From Nephrocerus scutellatus (Eukaryota; Arthropoda; Insecta; Diptera; Pipunculidae), in assembly GCA_947095585.1 (NCBI GenBank), contig OX352765.1, forward strand, positions 20,862,254 through 20,926,253: DNA of 64,000 bases, read 5' to 3'. Shown here piece by piece: positions 47,130 through 60,058 of the stretch; position 1 is the stretch's first letter, and each line of letters opens with the position of its first letter. Both the position numbers and the translations under genes were made by a program. Below the pieces are notes generated by a model. It had not been told where the DNA came from, made no database searches, and was given only the letters and a program-made list of their open reading frames with translations.

Positions 47130-49424
47130 CCATGGCGTCCAAACGATAGTTATGACCAAGATTTGCCTTATCGGATCGAATATTGATACAATGTCCACAG
47201 AAGTGATGGAGTTTGTTCAGTCACTTACGTTTCCAAGTACTTGAACCCCTTGCGTAGCACATGCAAATAAATCTTTGCGTATCTGCCTTCTGGCAGTCAC
47301 CATACAAATTTTTTCTTCTGTTCATTGTTTTACAGATCACTTTCTTAAGTAGTTGATTCAATGAACGTATCCCTGTAGTATAACCAAAAAAAGAAATAGA
47401 AGCACTTTTACTTCCAAATTGTCATGCATTTGATTTCTCAAGCAATAAAAGAAATGAAATGAAGTGAACGCAAAACGTTTCCCCCTTTTTATACATATAT
47501 CCACATATATGTGTATTTATTATGTAAAATAACATGTATGTATGTACAGATAAATATGGTATTTTATTTCTGTTTTCATTAAAATGTTGTTTAAGTAAAT
47601 AAATAATCAAATACAATAGAAATTGTTGTAAGTTTTCTTATATCATTATGTAACTAATACAGAATGCTAATGATAGTGGCCATAATTTAATAAATTCTGA
47701 AACAATACAGTACAGTGGTGGGTGCATTCATGTTCATTTTAACACTCGCGTGTGTCTACAAACTACAAAGTACATATTTATATTTTGCTTTCATTTGTAT
47801 AAAAAATGGACAAACGTACAGAAAAAAGCCTGTAAATTCTTGAGTGCAATTCCAATTTGTTGTTAACCAGAAACAATGTTTAGTGAATGTGTCGCGTAAG
47901 AAAACAAAAAGAAATAACGGTTTATATCAAGGGAATGTACAAAGCCAATACAAATATGCCTGTTTTCCAATACAATCAACAACAAGCAAACACTTGGCAA
48001 AGCCTGTCAGAGGTAACGAAGAAATCTCTGAACTTGATGGTACGTTCCAAAGTGGTATGATTTCGAGCTAATGCAAGGTGAATGCTCCTGAACCGAATTG
48101 TTCTCCTTGCTTATGTTGTCAAGATATATAAAGTGTGCCTTACATACGCTGATGTTCTAGCTCCACTTTCGAAAAGCATGGACCTGATCAAGATCCACGA
48201 AACTTATTATAACTTAAGAAACATTTGTAAAGAACTAATAGTAATTTAAGTTTCTTAACATTTATTTGTTCATAACCATTAGTATTTGATACGTACGTCC
48301 CAACCCCTTCAGTTATATATCTAAAAACAGATTTTTTTTAAATAAACAATTACTTTTGGAATTGAAACTGGATTTTGGAATAACTTTATCTGATTTATAA
48401 TGGAATTCATAACAAAGGTCTTTAATCATTTGAACGTAGACTTCAATTTAAGGTTTATTGTGGAATTTTGGAGGATTTTTAATTGAATTTTAATTTTGCT
48501 AAGATACAGCATTTAATTTCTTAGTTTTTGGCATTATGTGAGTGCGGTTTTGGGTTTTGTTCCTATCTTTTTCTCGTCTTCTTTTATGTAAAGATTGTTA
48601 TGGGTTTCTTTTTTATAATTTGCACACGCGCATACATTTTTCATTAATGCATTTGAGAAAACTTAAAAAAATAAATAAACATTTTTGCTTTATGTATTTC
48701 AGAAACTTAATGATCAATCCTTTTGTCAACACTTTCAAGTTTCAATTGATTCAATATAAATAAATAAATAAAATTACAAACTACATACAACAATGAATAG
48801 TATTTGTTGTAGCTCAATCACATGTAAATTAAAGTTAAAACAAAGACTAAACACAGATAAGAGTGTGAAGATAAAACGGAAGGAGAAAGAGAGAAAGTTT
48901 GAAATATTATTCAAAACAGATATGTCTGTATATATATTATATTTGTAATTAGGTATTAATTTCGAGGTCAAAGAGAAGAGTAGTTGAACAATTAAACTTT
49001 GTAAATATTTCGAATAGAATTACAAATTTCAAACATTCTAAATGTAAATACGTAGTTGGAAAAAGGTTTATAAAAACACCAAACTTTATGAATAGCAGGA
49101 AAAGTCAGTGAAATCTGTCGGAATATAATATTATAGAAGAGTACTATTATAATAACATGTATGGTGATCCTTACATGATTTTGGTATTTTCGATCAAGTG
49201 GCAGGAAAATGAGAATCAAAAGTCTTAAGAAAACACAAAATATAGTAACGTAAATAGGTACAAAGTTTCCATGTATAAGCTTAGGTAAATCTTAAAATTA
49301 ACGGATAAATTCTTCATTCTTTCTTCAAAGAAAATATGTAAAAATCAAAAGACAATCGCTGGCTGCTGGCTTGATTGTCTTTCAGACACATAAACTACAT
49401 AAAATTACGCTTAAAAAAATTAAA
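47130..49424. other. AT-rich interval, probably including the TEX2-like 3' untranslated region
   Basis: No supported gene lies here. The part adjoining 49425 should contain the minus-strand 3' untranslated region of the TEX2-like gene; several TTTATT words (AATAAA on the minus strand) occur. The polyadenylation site cannot be chosen from sequence alone. Confidence 0.4.
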
Positions 49425-52400
49425 TTACTCCTTATACGTTGACTGGCCCAGGAAGGGAACAGTAACGTCGACCATATTAGGATAGACCAAATACTTGTTG
49501 ACTTCTTCACAGAGTTTGCTTTCGATCACATTTGTCACAATGCTCCAGTCGAATGTGTGATCACCGACAGCTGGTTTTGCTGTTATCCAAAGACGGGGTG
49601 GTCCACGGAAGCTGCAAAAAACAGAAAAACGTTAAAGATTTCCATGTCCACTGCCCCACACTAATACTTACGATAGCCAAATCCGATCAGAGGGTGGTGG
49701 CGGTATATTAATAACAACTCGTGAAACCAATCCTTTCAACTCCACACGTAATGTTATGTTTGTGCTCATGTTCTCCATTGCACGTTGAACGTAGGATAAT
49801 TCGGTGGCATATTGAAAAAGATTTGACGCGGCGATTCGATCAACAATTTTGAACAGTCGCCTTGCGTTTCCTGGAGATGAGTTAAAGAACTGGGACCTGC
49901 GCATTCAAAAAGTAGAAAGAGGTAATAGAAAAAAATTTGTATTTTTAATTTTGATACACGAAATACTCACTCATTGGTATTGCCAGTTTCTAATGAACCC
50001 ACAGTTGGACTCTCTGATTCGGAGCTAGATGCTCCAGTACTCTCAGCGTTGCTGTCATAAATCGCGCAGTTGACCAAAACTTCATCGATTAACTGATCTG
50101 TTTGATTTGCGGACAACTCATCGTTAATGATATCAATCGGAGCTGTACTGCCTGCAATCGGTGGACTGCCAGACATCGGTGCTGAATATCCTCCGCAGAG
50201 ACCACCACCACCACTAGCACCAGGTCCACCCATGTCCAAAACACCACCACCGCCCCTTGTTTGTTGCCGCTTCAGACGGAGTAAATTCAATTTTGTTGTT
50301 ATGGTCATGTGCATGAGACCTTCGTATGTGACATCTGCATCGATCCATGTACCACGCTCGTCAAGCATAGGCTGTGAGACTCGATGTATTAGTGGTGGTG
50401 TATCGCCAAGGTAAATTTGCGTTATCGAGACATCCTCCATAAAGCCGGGAAGCTGTAAGGTAGGAGAGTAGAATGTAATTAAAAGTAATTTGATTTTTGT
50501 TTTCTTATTACAATGTTGACAGTTGTTCTCAGTCTGTTAGGCTAATGGTGGTCAGTGGTGCTAGAAGGGCTGACAATACGAAATGTTTCTGACAATACTC
50601 CCACATACGTGTTGTGCGACTGAAGAACGAATCTCTGAACTTAACTGTACGTCCGAAGATGGGCTTGACGGTAAGCTGATGAGCATGAGCATTGCGGCTG
50701 AATTCAAGGACATGTGGCATGCAACTATTCTACTGGTGAAAGAAGCGACAAACAGGAAACGTTCTTGCGGTGTTCAAGCGAATCTATTGACTTTGTAATA
50801 TTTTCGTCACCTATAAGTTTTATCGGACGGTACCAATATTCGGTGAGATCTACCATCAAATCACCAGAGTTGCCAACGAAATCCGTACTGCCGGTCACTA
50901 AGGATTCCTCTAGTTTCAACATATTTCATGAGCTAATAGTTAATCAGCCTTTTCAGGACTATGAGAGAAAGCCGGCAAATGTTCCCACGCTAGTCCGAAC
51001 GATCTCTCAGACCCATCAGACTTTCATCGTTCCCCTTAAAGACACTGATTGATATCCACGTACGTACGTACGCAATGTCTACTGGTCAACATGCCTACTG
51101 TAAGGGTAAATCTGTAGAAATTGCTCTGCCTAGCGTATGCAGTACTAGCTAATATTCCCTTTACAATTTTTCCCTACACAATGGTAGCATTTCTAGATAT
51201 TGAAGGAGCTTTTAATAACGCCAACACATCTGCGATCGCGGATGCACTGTCGGCTGTGAGGGTAGACGACTCACTTCGTGAATTGATTAATATTCTGCTC
51301 ACAAGTTAGGATAGTTAATTCAAAACTGGGTGCAACGACTGCTTCTAACGTCTAACGTCTTTTTGTAGAGGAACCCCGCAAGATGGATTCCTATCCCTCC
51401 TACTATGTAACTTAGTGGTGAACGTGCTGCTGATATGCCTGAAAAAGGAGGGCTGCGGAGTGATCGCTTATACGGATGACGTTGATATGGTTGTCTCAGA
51501 AAGCACTACAATACCTCAAAGGAACTCCTACAAAATGCTCTTAACAAGCTAACGAGGTGGGCAGATCGTTGCGGTTAAGGGGTAAACCCCCACCAAACTG
51601 AAATCTTCAGTAAGCAAGTAGCTGCTAGCGCGGCTATTCGGCCCAGTGCAACTACCCAGTGGACCAGGAAAGAAATCGAAAACACCTCTGTTTTGAATTC
51701 GATCAGGATTCCACTGGGCAACACAGACTAGATCATTCTTAGTCTCTCTTTCCGTCTTCCTAATCACTGTAGTGTTTTTCAGGCAAAGCTTATGGCGATC
51801 AAAGCTTTATCTAGCTGAAGGAATATCATATCCGCATCTTTTCGGATAGCCAAGCTGCGTTGAAATCCTAGGAATCAGTTTTTACAAACTCTATTGTAGT
51901 CCTAAACTGCCGATCATATCTCAAGGAGATGGCGGAGCAATTCAACATTCAACTTTCGGGAAACTATAAGGCTGATGAGATCGCTTACATAGATTTACAC
52001 TGCCTCTTCTACCTGAAAATGACTCTTCAGGCATACAGACACATGTAAACTCATGTCGGCTCTCCACCGACCGTTGAGATCGTTAAAAACTATAGCAACT
52101 GCAGAGTACGAGTACGAATTTAAATCTGTTCTATAGAATGTTCAATACTCGGATGAACAGATGGAAGCAATGCACAATCTGGAAGCGTGAAGCTTGTGTG
52201 GTTTATTAACGAGAAATTAGCTGATACAACACAATGATCTAATGAGCCCAGAAGCGATAATACACTGACGGAGTATTAATCAGAATGAGAGGTAAGGAAT
52301 ACATCAAGGGTGTTCGCGGGATGATTTGCAGTGTCAGGCTTTCCTTGTAGGCTCATTTACACGCTGATTAAGGTTCTTTTTCTGAGCGAATATCTCAACG

Positions 52401-55400
52401 CACCTTCATTCGGGTTGGTGCTGTCTGACCCGAATGGCGAAGCCACCCAGAATGGTGTATATTCAAATCGGCCGCAATAACGATTTCAGTTTGAGGATAT
52501 TATGTGACAATTCCTGATATTTAATCAGACAGTTTTTCAAACTCTGAGATCCACTGTTAAACTACACAAAGTAACAAAAACAAACACACAAAACACAACA
52601 TGCAACTTCTTTTAACCAAACTTAGAAGTAAATGTCTCGCAATGTATTATCGAAACAAATTATCCTCAGTGTTCGCGACAAAATGAGTCAAGTTACCAGA
52701 AGAAACAAACACTCACAATCCGTTATTCAATTGCTAACGAATTAAATATTAAATAAATTAAGTATCATGCACAGGTTATAAGGGAAATGATGACCAGATA
52801 AGGTAATTATGTAAGGAGAGAACAATGCCATAATATGTGGAAAAGGCCTATGCTCCATATGGTAAAAAAACATGTGCAGCATAAATATAGAGGTACAAGT
52901 GCGCCCGAGAAAAATAAAATACTGAGATGGCTCAGGGCAGATTCGAACCCAAGACTTATGCATCACCATCGAACAATCTAATCGGTGAGTCACGGAACAG
53001 AGATCGGCAATCAGCTGATCATTCTGATTCGTCTTCTTATTAGTTGTATCTATTATATAAAGACGAGTGTGGTCGCAGCCCAATTTGAGTCTAGCTTGTA
53101 TTAAGGTTCAACTACAACTTTGTTGTTTAGTTTCCGATTAGAGGAAATTGAAAGGACGGCGAAGTAATGATGCAATTTGTGGAACGGATTCAAGATAAAG
53201 GATAGAGTCGGTGCAGATGCATTCTCAGATAAACTTAATACATATGTCAAAGTCATGAAGTCTTCCACACTCGACTAGCAGAGACAGGCAGAGAAAGAAA
53301 AGGAGAGTTTATGAAAGCTTTAACGGATGACATCGGTTCTGAGATTTTATTGGGTTGTTGGGTTTGTTTTGTGCAATATTTATTGTGGGATTTTGTGTAA
53401 TTCATGCGGATCTATTACGTTTCTCCTTATGCTCTAGGGAACCGATCCTACAATACGCATTCTATATAAATGGCTCCTAAGAACCTATTGATACTGGATA
53501 GATTTAAATAACGCGTGAGTGAGCTTCCTCATGATTCCTTCTCTTTCGGATCGTTGCTTTGCATTCGTTGAAACGATAGCAGGGTCTCCTCTGCATCCAT
53601 ACAGACAGCATCTGCCATCCTCTTCTAGCCCTTATTTGCTTAGGTGTCAACTCAGTATGCACTGCCCTGCTACTATTCTTATTTTACTTCTACTCATTCC
53701 TGTATTATCCAAGACAAGTTTCTTTTGTGCTTAGAATCCCAATTTAAACGCTTAATTCAATTCTTTTCAGTGTTTCATGAAACTTAAAAAAGAATATCCG
53801 CACAACTTCCACCAGAAGAACCAACCAAACGATCTGACAACTCACCTTTATCGAACTTAGCTTCTTTTGTAAAAATTCCTGGATTTTGCTCAACAGAATG
53901 GTGTCAGTTAAACAGCTAAATAGGACACGGCCAATTAATACATTAGCCCATACTACACTACCAGACGGTCCCAAATATAACGATTGATCAATACCCTTCC
54001 ACAATTCATCTTCTAGACGTTTCTCTCGGCGATTCTGCAAAGACATTTCATAATATTGTTAGTATTTTAATAACAAAAATCAAAATAAAAGAGAATTTAT
54101 TGCGCTGTGAAAATAATAATAATAATAATAATAATAATAATTTATGCATTAAAATCATAAAATCATACTCTCTTTGCTGTTGGTTCGGTGATATTTGAAG
54201 TTCTTTTTAATACTGGAATGTGTTTTTGGGAACAAGCTCTCTAAAAAAACAAATAGCATTGAATAATGAAAAATTAAACAACTAAACTAAAAATGAAAGT
54301 GGGGCTCAGAATAAACAAATTATTGTATGTACTCTATCCCAACGAATAGTACCTGATATCGAGCCATAAACTTTATATACTCTAAAGGATTTCTTGCTGC
54401 ACATGAGCTTATAAGTAGGCCCTCAAAAGTTGGATCAACTGCGGTCACCACAGCCAACGGGCTATCAGTAGGTGAGTGAGAATCATTTGAATCGATATCG
54501 GGAGTTTTACTTTTTGCATAACTATCGGATGATTTCCTTGCGGGTGACTTTTCTCCTTTGTCAACTTCCGCGGTTGTGGTTTTCGTTTCGTCTGCGAACG
54601 AAGAATTACTCGCAATGGAAGACGCAGAATCTACAACATTAGTTTCTTTTGTCTATAGCATAATTAGAAAAGAAATACTTTAGTAAGCGCAATATAAAAG
54701 GTAATGATAATTTTGTAATTTACTTTGGCCAACAAATCGGGTAGAAAAGACGCAGCGTTAATTGCGGCTTGAATTTCAAAATCGGAAATCATTTGTATGT
54801 TCGGTATGTGAAGATCTTGATCGGTTATAGCGCCAGTGCTGGCAGCAACAAAACGACGGTACCTGGACGTAAAGAAAGACACAATTTAGTGATTTATTTC
54901 AAATCAATTCTGTTTTATTACCAATCTTCCTTTTCGCGATCACCACGAGCAAAGAGTAACAGACGAGTTTCATCTCCACACGGAACGGAACAATTATTCA
55001 TATCAGATTCTTGATTATTACAATCCTGTAGCAATTGCACCTAATAATTGAAAGAAGTTAAAAATAATAATACATATATACGGCATGTTCTGGTTAAACT
55101 TACATCTGCATTTAGTATGGTCGCCGCGAAATCTAAATCGCTTTCCACATCGACAAATCCGCCACTTTTATCGGAACGATCATCGAGTGATTCACTGGAA
55201 TTCTGATGTGGAATACTCGCACTTGGAGCTGATAGGGAATTGTTATCTTTGTTGGACTGATGTGCATTGATATTTTTCACATCTACCAGTGAGGAACTTT
55301 TGCCATCTTCCTTTCCAATGCTACCGGATGATGGACGTTTGTTTGTTGATGTTGTTGTGGATGTTGCTGTTGTTGTTGTTGCTGACGATGCTGGCGAGGT

Positions 55401-58400
55401 TGTCACAATCGGCAGTAGTGTTAGTTTTTCTGGTTTTTGTTCATCTGAGTTTTTAACAATCAATTGAATGGGATATTTGCGATTGAAATATCTGCAAAGC
55501 ATACGGAATGTCTTGTATAAAACATCAATTAACTTTAGCCAATAGTTTACTATCCATGTTTTTGGAGACATCTGGTTTAAGACAAAGACAACACAGTAAA
55601 AGGTCTGCTGCAGACTCCAATGGAAAAGGATTGAATATCAACTTGCACCTAAAACTCGGGCCATAGTATCCTCTTCAGCAGTTGGGAAAGTAATAAGCAG
55701 AGTAGACCCCGTAGCACCTTCTCAACGACAGAGAAGGGACCATATGGGAACCCACGTAATCTCGAAGTCTGCTCGACATTCATTGAACCCACTCCATATC
55801 ATTTAGTTCCTAAGAGCCATTGGTATGAAGGGGGTGCTATGAGGCGGTGGAGGTCTTGCGTTCATCTTTCACAACTCGGTCAACATCTCGAAACACAAAC
55901 TATTGCAGTCAAGTCCAACGACACTCTAATCGAAATAACAAATATCTATATTCCTCCAACTGTCTGCTGCACGTCCGGCTACCTTTCTTCTTTAGAACAT
56001 CTCCTGACAGATGGTAACCGCCTGAGTGTTGCGGATTGTAACGCCCACCATGGTTGCTGGCACTCTAATCTAGAGAACGATCGTCGCGGCACACATATTG
56101 CTGAGCAAATCGAAGATTCAAACTTTAGTACCATCAATGAAAATTCCACTCCCACCAGGATCTGTGCCACTTGCTCCAGCTCCCCAGACATCAGCATAGT
56201 GAGCGACTCCTTATTAGCCTGTACATCCTGGAGAGCAGATATAGCGTTAAGCTCCGACCATATACCGATCATAATCAACGTGGATAAAGCCGATGACTTT
56301 GTGCCTGCGGATAAACGCACATTTGTCAATTACGCCAAGGTGGACTGGCCAAGTTTCACCAGCCAACCACCCACCAACGCAATCTTAGGTGAAAGGATCT
56401 TCCGCCGGATCGTCATCAGAGCAGCTGCCCGTTTCATTCCAACCGGCCGAATCCCTATACTAAGGCCTAACTTCCCAGCCGAAACAGACCAGCTCCCTAA
56501 CGAACGTGACCATATCAACCCCGCGAAAACTAGAATTGACCTACTAAATCACAAGATTGATCGCCTAGTCAACCCACACAGGCTACCTAAATGGTTGGAG
56601 TACCTTCAATCTTGTGACGGGGGCTCAAAGAAGCTTTGTTCCACCATCAAGGATCTCTCCAACATCACCAGACGTAGAGACCTAAAACCCATCACCTTCA
56701 ACAGCACACAACAAGACTGCCCCAGGAAGTGTTCCTCAATGTTCTGTCGCCATTTTGTAGAACACCCAACGTACTGTTACAAGACCTAGTGTGTTACTCG
56801 CAGGAATTTGGACAGTCTTGGCCACGACAACACCTCACGTATTCTACTTCCCTTCGAAGTCGAACTAGCCATACGCCGTGCAACACCCTAAAGCCATTGG
56901 ACCGGATGGAATCGCAACGTTTATGCTGAAACATCTATCAACAGGTATCATTTACCTCACACAATTTTTCAACCTTTCATTTCAAACATTCTCTGGCACA
57001 ATTGAGATCTCTTTTCTGAATAGCTACACAAACGTTAGAACCCAACGTTTGGAATAACACGAATTAATAGTTGCTACAACAACAACAACATGGACTTGGC
57101 ATGGTATACGCCATTAACCATATTAGTTTGCTCACCTCTTTCTGGCTAAACCTCTGGGGCACATTTCCACTCGACACCCGAGCAAATTAAATGACCGATG
57201 TCGTGTGAATGAAACCGTCTTCCGATCAATTGGTGGTTCATTCCACATCTGGCGTTTTGGAATGCGAGCGGTTGTGTTCGAAACACGAAGCATTGATCCT
57301 AAACGGGGTTAGTATACAATGTGTGAGTGCAATATATTTTAAGAATTTCTAAGGCTTCCTTTCGACTTACCATCCAATTTAATATAAACAGATTTAGTCA
57401 TCGATATGTGAAAGTTATTCGGGTCGTAATTGTTGATCTCGTTCATCCAACCCTAAAATGTGCGACCGACAAAAGAAAATTATAATCTATATCTTTGACT
57501 TTGACTAGGATACTCATGCACACACACCGAATAAGTCTTCACTGTTTTATGCTCCTCCACTGCTGGAATTTCACAAATCGACATCTTACTGTAGTCTGGC
57601 AATTGGAATTTTGACTTTTCGGGACCATTCAATGTAATGTACTTTTCCAGGATACGCTCTATATATATCCAACACGCATCTAGTATTGAAATTGTCAGCC
57701 AACAAACGATAATTCCGCGTAGAAAATCGGGTATTGAAGGCATCAACATTACAAAAATAAGGAGAACAATTGAAATGTATGGAATTTTCTTCAAGATTTC
57801 ATGGAATGTTGTAAGGTAATCTCGTTGCAGCAAAGGTCCATTGGAATTACTCAGTGTGAGTGATCCGTATTGCGAGGCATCCGCTGATGATCTAACATCA
57901 CCGGTGGTGTCAACGGCTGTGGCACCACCATCGCCATCATTAGAGGAAACGTTAGGATATATTGAAGCTGAATTAATTTCACTGCGTTGGGGCAATGCAA
58001 TACTTTCAATTGGAAGATCCATTCCCAACCGTTTGTTGGTACTTTTATTATCTTTGCCAGTGTTAGCAGTTAGAGCAGCCGCCGCCGTCGCTGGTGGAAT
58101 CATGTCTTCAAGCATTTCGACGCCAGATTCAATTTCGACTTCTTTCTTACCCGGAATAATTCCCTTCTTCTTTTCTGGCTTCACATGGGATATTGTAGTA
58201 GTTGCGCCAGGGATTGATTGTGACGCTGGCGGCTGCGTCGGTGCAACACTCGCTGTGACAAGCTCTGCTGTTTCCGCTGGTTGTTTCTTACGCTTTCGCA
58301 AAAATGTACTGCGTAAAGATGATGTTGTATTGGAATGACTTGGACTTGTATCTTTTTTGTTATTCCGACCACCACTGGATGATGGTGCTGTGGTGCTCAG

Positions 58401-58949
58401 CGATGTTGTTGACATAGCCGGCATGGACAGTTGGTTGGTCGAATGTAAGCCTCCTTTTGCAGCAGACGATGACGTTGACGACGATTGAGCTTTTGATTTT
58501 ACTTTTGACTTGAGATGAGCTAACGAACGACGCAAACGTGATCGTTCTACATCGCCTTCGAGTAGTATGTCGGGTTCAATGTCAGAATCCGAATCGCATT
58601 TGTTAAGCAGCCTGAATTCCTGATCTAATGACAATTCATCACTGACAGACGATTGCATTGTGGCGTTATCTTGATCGGAATCAGGATCGTTGCCGTTGTC
58701 GCCTTTAAGAAAGAAAGAGAAGTATTTTACCGTCAAACACCATAAGAACTACACTTATGTCGCTTACCTTTGAATGTTACCGATTGATTGCTACTCTTCG
58801 ATGATTTAATATCCTCGATAGTCTGTGAGACTTTTCCTTTGATCAGTTTCCATGTTCCCACTGAGTTTGTTTCACTGGTCGACAGGGCTAGGGCTGCAAC
58901 TAAATTCGGACCCATCGACGATGGCGAGGTACCCTCAATGCTACCAGAT
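49425..58949 (-). CDS. TEX2-like ER membrane lipid-transfer protein (SMP domain)
   Basis: Thirteen exons on the minus strand join in phase: 58949-58768, 58702-57528, 57452-57371, 57298-57136, 55491-55104, 55040-54922, 54862-54724, 54652-54353, 54240-54169, 54034-53846, 50452-49971, 49896-49672, 49611-49425. From the Met at 58915 this gives 1222 residues; in-frame sequence continues to 58949 in a 1-nt phase, so an upstream exon may be missing. The long low-complexity N-terminus is followed by two membrane spans (about 358-397), a PH-like region (GWMNEINNYDPNNFHISMT, LARKR|YFNRKYP, LLLFARGDREKEDW|YRRFV) and the SMP lipid-binding domain (about 790-1222: VVWANVLIGRVLF, LPGFMEDVSITQIYLGD, NIPPPPSDRIWLSFRGPPRL). 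TEX2 proteins sit in the ER at membrane contact sites and transfer lipids. Two introns, 3.4 and 1.6 kb, carry LINEs. Confidence 0.93.
51100..52090 (+). mobile_element. LINE remnant in a TEX2-like intron, same family as 730-2320
   Basis: Plus-strand pieces read MVAFLDIEGAFNNANTSAIA (RT motif with FLDIEGAF), VDDSLRELINILLTS, NLVVNVLLICLKKEGCGVIA, AYTDDVDMVVS (active site YTDD at about 51470), then RNase H text FSDSQAAL at about 51840 and NCRSYLKEMAEQFNIQ at about 51905. Order and wording follow the copy at 772-1887 closely. Frameshifts are many. It is antisense to the host gene. Confidence 0.8.
52880..53075 (-). mobile_element. Second type of tRNA-derived SINE (candidate)
   Basis: On the minus strand, CCGTGACTCACCGATTAGA (about 52999-52981) resembles an A-box region and GGGTTCGAATC (52948-52938) is a perfect RNA polymerase III B box, followed by CTGCCCTGAGCCATCTCAGT and a non-tRNA body with TTATTTTTCTCGGGCGCA. 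It differs from the SINE family at 8566, 19637 and 60059. Only one copy is seen here, so family status is unproven. It lies in the large intron of the TEX2-like gene. Confidence 0.6.
54117..54140. repeat. (AAT)n microsatellite
   Basis: About eight AAT units lie in the short intron between two TEX2-like exons (54034 and 54169). It is a simple repeat with no coding effect. Confidence 0.9.
55839..57090 (+). mobile_element. LINE with long endonuclease frame, internally deleted
   Basis: An unusually long open frame (55839-56789, 316 codons) encodes most of an apurinic-type endonuclease domain: ITNIYIPPTVCC, LLTDGNRLSVADCNAHHGCW, DRRGTHIAEQIEDSNFSTI, PDISIVSDSL and LSSDHIPIIIN, the SDH box. The linker to the RT follows, then about 56880-57000 reads KAIGPDGIATFMLKHLSTGI and YLTQFFNLSFQTFSGT. 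The RT proper is missing: the text passes to a (CAA)n tail at 57073-57090. The copy is antisense in an intron of the TEX2-like gene. Confidence 0.85.
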
Positions 58950-59571
58950 CTAAGTTAACGAACAAAACGAAAACCAATCAGTTGTGCAGCTATGCAGTGC
59001 TCAACGAAATGTGCAACTGCTTTGGAAGGCCGACCGGATCGATCGTGTGCTACATACTCATCTACCGGTACGCGTACCAAAAGCAAATATTATAGTTTTT
59101 CTTTTTATTTTGCCCAACGGTTTCTGTTTAAGTTAAGTAAGTCATTCCGTCTTAGTGCTGTGGTTTTCCAGATGTTATTTGACGGCTTCTTGCAAATACA
59201 CGGCAGCGCTAGATTTTGATATTTAATATGATCACACTAATACAGACTAAGCCCACTGTCGTTTCGACTTTATTATTTACTCTACATGCCGTTTGAGGTA
59301 CGTAAGTTTATCGATGCATGTCGATCAATTTTAACACAATGCTATGCGTGCGCTTCCACCAACAGCTCCTCCACAAAACGTTGCTTTGAAATGAAATACC
59401 TGCGTCAGACACTCTGTGACGCGTACGCATTGATCAACTTACGATAAGCCCAAGTGCCAAGTGAGAAAGCAAACAAGATAAACCTTGCGATTATTGCCGC
59501 AAGATTTGCTATCTGAACATCAAGCTTTTGATAATTTTGAAGTTATACTTCTTAAGGAGCATTGAGGGTAA

Positions 59572-59830
59572 TGTTAATTTTTTTTTCGTAAAACTCTACC
59601 CCAGAATCGCGCTCGACCGCAGAACTTTTCAAAAAGGAAATCGAACACGAAAGGCGAAAATCTTTTGTTTACATTTTTTTGCTGCATGTGTTGTTGTTGT
59701 GTTAGTATAAAGAGGGGTAAATCTCCCAAAATATCGAGAGCTGTTTTAGCTCTACGCTAGAGGCATTTTGAAGGGGAAACGAAACGAAACGAAAAATCTG
59801 GGGCAGAGTTTTACGAAAAAAAAATTAACA
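59572..59830. mobile_element. MITE with 34-bp terminal inverted repeats and TAA target duplication
   Basis: The left end TGTTAA-T9-CGTAAAACTCT... (59572-59605) and the right end (59797-59830) are inverted copies over 34 bp with one mismatch. The element is flanked by TAA at 59569-59571 and TAA at 59831-59833. A 3-bp TAA/TTA duplication is the mark of PIF/Harbinger transposons. The 259-bp interior has no coding capacity. The near-perfect ends suggest a recent insertion. Confidence 0.85.
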
Positions 59831-60058
59831 TAAGATTTAAGCCTGTTACCAACACTGCGACACGAAAATTCGACACAAAATAAAGCTTTTCTTAATGCAA
59901 TGCTTGTCGTTGTAGTAAATGTAACTTTTGCTTAAGCTAAACGATCTTAATGTGGTCGAATATAAACCCTAAGAAAGTAAAGCAAAGCTTATCAGCTCGC
60001 CATATGGATAGTTGTAAATTGTAATTCACTTTAAAGACTGTAGCTAAAAAGGATTTTA

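Noticed and set aside
50529..50922. Minus-strand frames of 63 and 65 codons as extra TEX2-like exons
   Set aside because: The flanking exons 54034-53846 and 50452-49971 already join in phase and give the expected KLSSIK|LPGF sequence of SMP domains, leaving these in the intron.
52742..53083. 113-codon minus-strand frame
   Set aside because: It overlaps a tRNA-derived SINE candidate and shows no protein motif.
55492..55571. Extension of the TEX2-like exon to an ATG at 55571
   Set aside because: The acceptor at 55492-55493 joins LARKR to YFNRKYP in phase with the upstream exon, as in other TEX2 proteins, so the longer version is read-through.
55979..56329. 116-codon minus-strand frame
   Set aside because: It is antisense to the LINE endonuclease frame.
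57841..58338. 165-codon plus-strand frame
   Set aside because: It is antisense to the long serine/threonine-rich exon of the TEX2-like gene.
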